This document shows, piece by piece, positions 13,353-19,584 of a stretch of 35,046 nucleotides of DNA; within the stretch, counting starts at the first letter, position 1; every line of letters starts with the position of its first letter. The notes below the pieces were generated by a model. That model was not told where the DNA came from. It was given only the letters and a program-made list of their open reading frames with translations, and made no database searches. A program made the translations under genes and the position numbers. Location of the stretch: positions 1 to 35,046 of the IMG/VR virus record IMGVR_UViG_3300017971_000554; one strand, 5' to 3'. Origin of the DNA: a virus.

Positions 13353-15365
13353 ATGGCTGACGAAAAAGAATTAACTCATAAAGAAGGCTTGGAAGAAGAA
13401 GCAAAAGCTTTTATTCTCGAAGCCTATAAGACTTATAAAGATAGACATGGGCTAGAGGAGAAGTGGGCTAAGTGGGATAAGCTATATAATAATATAACAA
13501 CCGAACAGTTCTATAAAGGGGCAGCAAATCTTTTCCCTCCAGAGACAAGACGTGCCTGTAAGACTCTTATAAATTTTGCTGATGAAGTTTTGTTTAGTCA
13601 AGCTACTCCATTTAAACTTAAAGGTGTTGGCGGGGATAGTGATAATAAGAAAGCTGAAATTCATACTATAGTTATGGATTGGCAACATAAGAAGATTTAT
13701 CTCCGCAGGAAGATACGAAAATTATTGGAGAGTCTTATAAAATACGGGTTTGTTTGGATAAAGGCTCCCTGGGCGTTGAAAGAAAAATATGTACTTGCTA
13801 GTTTAGCGGAGAGGGATAAGTTAAAGAAGAAAATCAATGGCGAAGATGTTGAAGGTATAAAGAAGTCGCTGAAGACTATGTTTGATAATATAGATTTTCA
13901 GGTTAAAGACCCCCGGACTATGTACTGGAATTATTATAAACCTTGGGATGAACAGGACGCTATTATTGAAAGAAATATGGTGAACTGGAATCACTTGAGA
14001 ATCCTTGAGAAAGCCGGAATATATTACGGGATAGACAGACTCAAAGATGTGAAGGGGAAAAAGGATAAAAGCGAATCTGAAAGCGTAACAGGCGATTGGT
14101 CTCATATTATGGAAATTACGGGACTATCGGCTGGTTATAAAATAGGTAAAGATAGTTTCGAGTTATTGGAATCTTGGTGTAATTTTGATTTAGATAAAGA
14201 CGGCTTGGAAGAAGAAAGCGTAATAACGTTGGCGAATCAGGAACACATTATAAGACTTGATCCGAATCCTTTTGATGAACAGGAAAAACCTTTCTTCTGG
14301 GTATGCTGGGACGCAATAGAAGGTACAAGCCTCGGTATGGGTGTACCGCAGTTAGCAGAGAAAGACCAGATTGCTCTTAACGATTTTACGAATCAGATAA
14401 TGGATAATATAACTCAGATACTTAACTGCATGAAAATAGTAGATGAGTTGGCTGAAATATCTGATACTCAATTAAAGTCAAGACCAAATGGTATTATTCG
14501 TTCTAAAGCTGGAGTCGATGCGGTTAAGTTTGAAAGACCGCCAAATACTTCTCAGGAAGGGCTTAAAGCGGTTGCTATGTCAAAAGAAAATATCCGGCAG
14601 GGATCAGGAGCAACAGTATCTCTCCAGGGTTTGCCTGCAAGATATGATACTACTGCTACGGAGTACACCAGACAGGGCAATGCTTCTGCAAGAGACGTTT
14701 TTGCGAAGTTGCGGGAAATAGAAGATTATGTTTTGATACCTTTTTATCGCAGGAATTACGCATACAACTTGCAGTTCCTTGAAAGAGAGAAATTTATTAA
14801 GATAGTTGGGCGTCCTGCTGCTGAAGAGTTTTTGGGAACAGACACTAATAAGAAAAGAAGTTTAAGAGATGCTCTAACAGCAGATTTAGATATTATTGCC
14901 TTGGGCGTAACCCAGATGGAGAATAAGGTTGTAAAGGGGCAGCAGTTGATAAACTTTTTAAATATTTCTTTGGGAGCGCCTCCGGGTATTGTCGATTTAC
15001 CTAAGTTGTATTCAAAGATATGGAAATATGTTGGCGATAATGACGATATAATTTTACCTCAGCCGAAAGATACTTTAATTTCTCCAGCAGACGAAAATCT
15101 TTTGATGCAACAGGGAATTGAGGTACACGCTAAGTTAATGGAAAATCATCCTTTCCACATGATAGAACATCAAAAATTACAATTACCAGAAGAATTACAG
15201 CAATTAAATTTTAGGCATATAATGGAACATCAGCAGTTAATGCAGATATTACAACAGGCAAGGACAGGCGCTCCTCCGCAGGAACAGCCTAGGGGTGGCC
15301 CCGAGAGAATTACTGAAGAGTCAGTTGCTAAAGTACCCGGAGCGCCCGCAGAGGAGATAGTATGA
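13353..15365 (+). CDS. Portal protein
   Basis: 670 residues, the length of podovirus-type portals. AAGGA lies upstream. The N-terminal third has ...AAKLFPPETRR-type residues (NLFPPETRRACKTL) and FADEVLFSQ; the centre has WDAIEGTSLGMGVPQLAEKDQ and NDFTNQIMDN, typical of portals that form the 12-fold DNA entry ring; then GSGATVSLQGLPARYD and the stem-like helices. The C-terminus (from residue 590) is Gln/Glu-rich with MMEHQQLMQ-like helices and a Pro-rich tail. It is separated from TerL by a 5.5-kb insert, which is unusual. The stop overlaps the next start (ATGA). Confidence 0.88.
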   Translation: MADEKELTHKEGLEEEAKAFILEAYKTYKDRHGLEEKWAKWDKLYNNITTEQFYKGAANLFPPETRRACKTLINFADEVLFSQATPFKLKGVGGDSDNKKAEIHTIVMDWQHKKIYLRRKIRKLLESLIKYGFVWIKAPWALKEKYVLASLAERDKLKKKINGEDVEGIKKSLKTMFDNIDFQVKDPRTMYWNYYKPWDEQDAIIERNMVNWNHLRILEKAGIYYGIDRLKDVKGKKDKSESESVTGDWSHIMEITGLSAGYKIGKDSFELLESWCNFDLDKDGLEEESVITLANQEHIIRLDPNPFDEQEKPFFWVCWDAIEGTSLGMGVPQLAEKDQIALNDFTNQIMDNITQILNCMKIVDELAEISDTQLKSRPNGIIRSKAGVDAVKFERPPNTSQEGLKAVAMSKENIRQGSGATVSLQGLPARYDTTATEYTRQGNASARDVFAKLREIEDYVLIPFYRRNYAYNLQFLEREKFIKIVGRPAAEEFLGTDTNKKRSLRDALTADLDIIALGVTQMENKVVKGQQLINFLNISLGAPPGIVDLPKLYSKIWKYVGDNDDIILPQPKDTLISPADENLLMQQGIEVHAKLMENHPFHMIEHQKLQLPEELQQLNFRHIMEHQQLMQILQQARTGAPPQEQPRGGPERITEESVAKVPGAPAEEIV

Positions 15366-15673
15366 GCGAAGAAACTATTTTACTTGCAGAAGCAGAGCAT
15401 ATTGTTAAAATTTTGAAGACTGAAGGTTTTCAGAATATTGTTAAATGGATTAATAAGCGTATTGAAATATGTCAAAACAAAATTCTCAGCAATGCAACCG
15501 ATATGTCTATCAGCAACGTAGAAACGAAAACTGATGCTAAGACTAAAAAAGTAAATATTACGATTGTAAATGTTGAGAAGGATTCTAGCAAGAGTGAAAT
15601 TAGAGTTTGGAAGACTTTCCTGAAGAAAATAGAAGACTGGAATAATCTTGTGTTAGATAATAAGAGGAGATAA
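15362..15673 (+). CDS. Hypothetical 103-residue helical protein
   Basis: It begins in an ATGA overlap with the portal gene. It is predicted mostly helical at both ends with a beta segment in the middle (KKVNITIVNVEKD). No motif recognised. A head-assembly role follows from position only. Confidence 0.6.
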   Translation: MSEETILLAEAEHIVKILKTEGFQNIVKWINKRIEICQNKILSNATDMSISNVETKTDAKTKKVNITIVNVEKDSSKSEIRVWKTFLKKIEDWNNLVLDNKRR

Positions 15674-15677
15674 TTGT

Positions 15678-15899
15678 ATGAGTAAGCTATCGAACTATTT
15701 AAGCAAGAAGGGCGCTTTTGCTAGAGGTAAAAAAGCAAGGGCAAAGCGTGATATACTTGCGAAAAGGTTGAGGCATAAGAAGGGAATTGATGAACCTTTT
15801 GGTCTTGCTACTTATCTGGTAAGAAAAGGAGCGAAGGTTAAGGGGCCAGCAGTTGAGAGGGAATTTGCTGAACAAAAACGTATGGCAAAAAGGAGCTAA
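15678..15899 (+). CDS. Small basic head-region protein with internal duplication
   Basis: 73 residues, AGAGGAG upstream. Very rich in Lys and Arg. Two halves share YL-x-x-KGA followed by G and A/R residues (NYLSKKGAFARGKKARAKRD and TYLVRKGAKVKGPAVERE), suggesting a duplicated helical hairpin. A nucleic-acid or capsid-interior binding function is plausible. No family recognised. Confidence 0.6.
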   Translation: MSKLSNYLSKKGAFARGKKARAKRDILAKRLRHKKGIDEPFGLATYLVRKGAKVKGPAVEREFAEQKRMAKRS

Positions 15900-15902
15900 A
15901 TC

Positions 15903-16193
15903 ATGGCAAAAGTTGAAGCGATGAAACCAAAGAAGATGCCTCATACTATAAGGCTGTATGCTGAAGACATAAAAGGTATTTCCGGTTTAACAGTTGATGG
16001 TAAGGTTACAATAATGCTTACCGGAAAAGTCAGGGAAGTCGGCAGGGATATGTACGATGATAATAAGCCTATGCGGGCTGAACTTGAAGTGATATCCGGT
16101 AAGGTTGCGGGTAGCAAGGTAAAGGATAAAATAGATTCTGCTAAGAACCTCAAGGAACTTGATAACGCAACAAAAGACGTTCCGAGAGATTAA
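15903..16193 (+). CDS. Putative capsid staple-like protein
   Basis: 96 residues. The pattern MPHTIRLYAEDIKGI...LTVDGKVTIMLTGKVREVG...MRAELEVISGKV (listed in parts) resembles the capsid staple family of siphoviruses: a Pro/Lys start, a helix, then beta strands with a K(V/I) core. These proteins clamp neighbouring capsid subunits. Its last 23 residues share a motif (KI-x-SA...L...L...TK-x-VPR) with the scaffold protein encoded two genes later. Family assignment is tentative. Confidence 0.5.
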   Translation: MAKVEAMKPKKMPHTIRLYAEDIKGISGLTVDGKVTIMLTGKVREVGRDMYDDNKPMRAELEVISGKVAGSKVKDKIDSAKNLKELDNATKDVPRD

Positions 16194-16213
16194 CATAGAG
16201 GGGAGGTGATATT

Positions 16214-16411
16214 ATGGCAGAAAAGAAGAAGGAAGATAAGAAAAAGGACGATCCGAAACCGGAGGCAGAACAGCCGAAAGAAGAAAAAGCCGATGGGAAG
16301 GTTGTAACTTGCAGCAGATGTGGTTTTGAATATCCGGGTAACAAAGCAGTCATAGTTGAACAGCAGAAGTGCTGTCCTGATTGCAATGCCCCGCAGATAT
16401 GGAAGAAGTAA
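16214..16411 (+). CDS. Zinc-ribbon protein, 65 residues
   Basis: GGGGAGGTGAT precedes the ATG. Residues 1-30 are Lys/Glu/Pro-rich and unstructured. Residues 33-58 have CSRCGFEYPG and CCPDCNAPQ, i.e. two CxxC pairs forming a rubredoxin-like knuckle. It lies between the staple-like gene and the scaffold. Similar ribbons are common between portal and scaffold genes in environmental phages. Partner unknown. Confidence 0.7.
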   Translation: MAEKKKEDKKKDDPKPEAEQPKEEKADGKVVTCSRCGFEYPGNKAVIVEQQKCCPDCNAPQIWKK

Positions 16412-16434
16412 AAATTTAAAAAGGGAGAAAGAAA

Positions 16435-17247
16435 ATGAGCGTAAGAAAAACCAACTCAGAAGAAGAAAAAGAAGAAAAAGAAGAAACAGAAGAAGAGGAA
16501 ACGGAAGATACAGAAGAAACAGAGGAAACAGAAGAGGAAGAAGAGGAAGCAGAAGAGAAAACTGAAATTTCGGATGATGAAAGAAAAAAGTTTAATATTC
16601 CAGATAAGTTCAAGCATTGGGAAGATGTTGTAAAATGGGGATCGGAAGCGGAGAAAGCGAAGTCAAGCTCAGAGTCAGAGAAAGGTAAACTTAAAGCCAG
16701 ATTGGATGAATTTGAGGAAACAATAGGTAAGCTGGAAGAAAAACTTGAAGAGAAGGAAAAGAAGGGGGAAATAACCGAAGAAGAGAAAGAAGAAACGATT
16801 GCTGAGTTTAAAGAGGCGTGGGACAAAAATCCTCTTGCGACAATGAAGCAGTTGTTTAAAGCTTTCAGAGAAGAAATCAAGGCTGAAAGTTCAAAGAAAG
16901 AAAATGAAAAGACTTGGGCTGAAGAAGAAAAACATCTCAAGTCATTGGATAAATATAAAGATAAATGGGACGAAATAAAACCTAAACTTGCTGAGATAGC
17001 CAAAAAGAGACCTTACCTGAAGACAATAAAAGAGGCTTTGGCTATATATGAAATTGAACAGCAAGAAGAAGAGAAGGAAAACGCAGAGGATAAAAGCAAA
17101 AAGAAAGAAGAGAAAAAGGGCGCATATAGTGAACATAAAGGTACGCCGGGAGTTGGTACAAAATCTCTCGAAGAGAAAATTGCAAGCGCAACCTCTTTAG
17201 AGGATTTGGAGAAGATTACCAAGAAAGTCCCACGTGCAGAGCGGTAA
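16435..17247 (+). CDS. Capsid scaffold protein
   Basis: 270 residues, extremely rich in Glu and Lys. Residues 9-45 are almost pure acidic repeats (TEETEE, EEEEEAEE). A folded patch (FNIPDKFKHWEDVVKWGSEA) is followed by long coiled coils. The composition and position directly before the major capsid gene are typical of phage scaffolds, which form the internal core of the prohead and then leave or are degraded. The C-terminus (SLEEKIASATSLEDLEKITK then KVPRAER) is the likely capsid-binding end, and the same motif ends the staple-like protein. Confidence 0.82.
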   Translation: MSVRKTNSEEEKEEKEETEEEETEDTEETEETEEEEEEAEEKTEISDDERKKFNIPDKFKHWEDVVKWGSEAEKAKSSSESEKGKLKARLDEFEETIGKLEEKLEEKEKKGEITEEEKEETIAEFKEAWDKNPLATMKQLFKAFREEIKAESSKKENEKTWAEEEKHLKSLDKYKDKWDEIKPKLAEIAKKRPYLKTIKEALAIYEIEQQEEEKENAEDKSKKKEEKKGAYSEHKGTPGVGTKSLEEKIASATSLEDLEKITKKVPRAER

Positions 17248-17376
17248 AATAGGCTTATTCCAATAAAGACCATTTGGGATAAATAACCTAAACAAAGTAA
17301 AGACCTCCTCGGAGTAATCTTATTACTTTTCAAAGCAGTACGGCAAATCTAAAAAAACTAGAGAGGTAATAAGCGT
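17248..17376 (+). promoter_or_regulatory. Capsid-gene leader with alternative hairpins
   Basis: No gene. A local hairpin GTAAT-CTT-ATTAC sits at 17314-17326. Its right arm, extended as CTTATTAC (17319-17326), is also perfectly complementary to GTAATAAG (17366-17373), which follows the ribosome site AGAGG and precedes the capsid ATG. The two pairings exclude each other, so the segment could tune capsid translation. No convincing promoter was seen. Confidence 0.35.
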
Positions 17377-18549
17377 ATGGCAGGTTTAACAGTATATAGT
17401 ACCTTACCTCCTTTGGTACAAGCCTACTATGACAAGCGGTTTCTGCTCCGAGCGAAGGAAAATCTCGCAGCATACCAGTTTGCTCAGAAGAGGTCTTTAC
17501 CGAAGGCTAAAGGTAAGACAGTATATTTTACAAGATACACTCCCCTTAACAAACAGACATCAGCATTGACCGAGACGGTAGATGGCGGTATCAGCGTCGC
17601 TACCCGTCAGCAGTTGAATATCGAGGAAACGGCGGCAACAGTTGCCCTTTGGGGCGATTTTGTAACTATTAGTGCGCTTGCTTCCGTAACTTCGATTGAT
17701 CCTGAAGTATCAGAGAAGGCAGATATTTTAGGGCAGCAGGCTGGCGAGAGCATGGACTACTACACGATGAAAACCCTTGCGACAGGAATCCGCAGACGTA
17801 GGGCTGATGGTGATTCAAATTACCAGGTCGAGGCAACGGCAGATAGCGGAACCACGACTACATTGGTTGATGCTTCGCTAACGCAGGCAGATGACTACTG
17901 GAATGGTGGATTTATTACCATTACGGCTGGAACGAACTACGGCGAAACCCGGAAGGTTACAGATTTTGCTAATGCGACAGGGACGGTTACTTTTGCAGCG
18001 ATGCCGAAAGCCAATGATTCAACTTCTCAGTATCGTCTTGTTGTAGGTACTGGAATAGTTGCTGGCGATGTTCTTACTACGGGAAATATCCGGTTAGCAA
18101 ACAGGGACATGAAGAGAGCGAAATCGTTGAAATACGAAAAGGGCTACAATATAGTTCTTGTTGATCCCGACATCGAATACGACTTCATGGGTGATACAAC
18201 CTGGGTGGATGCAGCCGTTTATAAAGATAAAGTGGACTCTCTTTATGAGGGCGAAATCGGGAAGTGGTTCGGTAACAGATTTGTTGGGACCACGCAGTTG
18301 TACCGAGAGAGCGTTGCGGGTGGTGAACAGGATGGTTCCGGCGCAGTACATATTGCTTGTATGTTAGGCAAAGAGTGTTACGGCGTTGTGGAGCTTGAAG
18401 GACAGGCGAAGAAAATTTATATCAGAACGCCTGAACAGCTTGGACAGCCGATTCCGTTGTATGGAAGTTGCGGTTGGCAGGCAGGGTTTGAAGCGAAGGT
18501 CTTGAATGGAATGTACGGCATAGGCATTATGTGTGGAGCAAGTGCCTAA
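17377..18549 (+). CDS. Major capsid protein, N4-gp56 type
   Basis: 390 residues. The N-terminus (QAYYDKRFLLRAKENLAAYQ, then KGKTVYFTRYTPL and ALTETVDGG) matches the N4-gp56 family of HK97-fold capsid proteins. Residues 153-223 (ATADSGTTTTLVDASLTQ, DDYWNGG, GTNYGE, TVTFAAMP) look inserted: the same module occurs in the tail protein at residues 155-228. The rest (VLVDPDIEYDFMGD, YEGEIGKWFGNRFVGT, YGSCGWQAGFEAKVLN) is family-typical. A strong terminator follows, as expected for the most abundant product. Confidence 0.9.
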   Translation: MAGLTVYSTLPPLVQAYYDKRFLLRAKENLAAYQFAQKRSLPKAKGKTVYFTRYTPLNKQTSALTETVDGGISVATRQQLNIEETAATVALWGDFVTISALASVTSIDPEVSEKADILGQQAGESMDYYTMKTLATGIRRRRADGDSNYQVEATADSGTTTTLVDASLTQADDYWNGGFITITAGTNYGETRKVTDFANATGTVTFAAMPKANDSTSQYRLVVGTGIVAGDVLTTGNIRLANRDMKRAKSLKYEKGYNIVLVDPDIEYDFMGDTTWVDAAVYKDKVDSLYEGEIGKWFGNRFVGTTQLYRESVAGGEQDGSGAVHIACMLGKECYGVVELEGQAKKIYIRTPEQLGQPIPLYGSCGWQAGFEAKVLNGMYGIGIMCGASA

Positions 18550-18570
18550 CCTAATACAAACTTGAGCTTT

Positions 18571-18599
18571 AACGCAGTTTCAGGGGTTCTGCGTTTTTT
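18571..18599 (+). terminator. Intrinsic terminator after the capsid gene
   Basis: AACGCAG (18571-18577) pairs with CTGCGTT (18589-18595) around an 11-base loop, followed by a run of T. Partial termination here would make capsid mRNA more abundant than that of downstream tail genes. Confidence 0.85.
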
Positions 18600-18653
18600 A
18601 ATTAAAAATCCCAATAGCACTCATAAATTTTTTTTATAAAGAGAGGTAACAAT

Positions 18654-18866
18654 ATGAGCAAAACAGGAACGTATAAAGTTGATAAGGTTACGGGTGAAGT
18701 TGTTAAAGTATCTGATAGAGTTCCTGTTATAAAGAAAATTGCTGATTGGAAGCGAAATATGAACGCTCACGATGAAACAAGGAGAGCTTTTGCTTCTATG
18801 GAAGACAAGGGAACGCTTGGCGCTGTAGATGATAGAGATGTTCAGGCAGATTACGTTGTAAGGTAA
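18654..18866 (+). CDS. Hypothetical 70-residue protein after the capsid gene
   Basis: AGAGAGGTAAC precedes the ATG. The product (TYKVDKVTGEVVKVSDRVPV, then DWKRNMNAHDETR) starts beta-like and ends helical. Similar short proteins follow the capsid gene in many environmental podoviruses, but I cannot name a family. It may be a minor head protein. Confidence 0.6.
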   Translation: MSKTGTYKVDKVTGEVVKVSDRVPVIKKIADWKRNMNAHDETRRAFASMEDKGTLGAVDDRDVQADYVVR

Positions 18867-18877
18867 GGAGAAATAAA

Positions 18878-19576
18878 ATGACCTGGGGAAACCTTTTTTC
18901 AATTATAAAGAAAACATTGAAAGAACCGAGTACGGCAGTAGTAGATTCAGGACATTGGACTGATGCCGAGTATCTTGCAATGGCTAATATCGGGCAGCGT
19001 AAGATTGTTGGATTTACGGCTTGCTTGAGGCAAACAGATACTTCAACTACTTCGGTTGCTTCTCAGGCTGAATATACAAAACCGACAAATTGTTTAAGGT
19101 GGATCAGGATAACTTATGATGATAAGAGGTTATATCCTATATCCAGAGATGATTTGGATATACTGGCTTCTGCTGCTATGATTAACGCTCCCTGGGTGGA
19201 CAGCGAAGGTACACCGACAAACTATTATAAGACATTTTCTACTTATGGCTTGTATTATAAACCGAACGCAACCGGAACTGTTATTACTGAAGAGTATGCT
19301 TTGAAGCCTACTGATTTGACTGATACTGATAGCGTACCTTTTAATGGCACAACTATACTTGAAGAGTATCACGATTTAATTGCTACCTATGTAATATGGC
19401 AATTTATGTTACAAGATGGGAATGAGCTTTATAAAGAACATGAGAAAATCTTTAAAGAAGGTATAAGAGATTTAAGAATTAAAACTAATGTGAAGTTTGA
19501 TGATGAATTGGGAACGTTTACTTTATTGAAGCAGAGGGAAGGTATTAATACTTTCCCGCTTCCTTTGTGGGGATAG
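18878..19576 (+). CDS. Head-tail adaptor protein
   Basis: 232 residues, AAGGAG upstream. WTDAEYLAMANIGQRKIVG, the RWIRITYDDKRLYPISRDDLD segment and a C-terminal helical region (YHDLIATYVIWQFMLQDG...YKEHEKIFKEGI) fit the gp6-like/phage adaptor family that docks under the portal. Position after the capsid gene and before the large tail protein agrees. The assignment rests on general pattern and context. Confidence 0.7.
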   Translation: MTWGNLFSIIKKTLKEPSTAVVDSGHWTDAEYLAMANIGQRKIVGFTACLRQTDTSTTSVASQAEYTKPTNCLRWIRITYDDKRLYPISRDDLDILASAAMINAPWVDSEGTPTNYYKTFSTYGLYYKPNATGTVITEEYALKPTDLTDTDSVPFNGTTILEEYHDLIATYVIWQFMLQDGNELYKEHEKIFKEGIRDLRIKTNVKFDDELGTFTLLKQREGINTFPLPLWG

Positions 19577-19584
19577 TACAATAA

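Noticed and set aside
16416-17003. 195-codon minus-strand frame rich in Ser and Phe
   Set aside because: Shadow of the Glu/Lys-rich scaffold gene; low-complexity GAA/GAG codons give TTC/CTC on the other strand.
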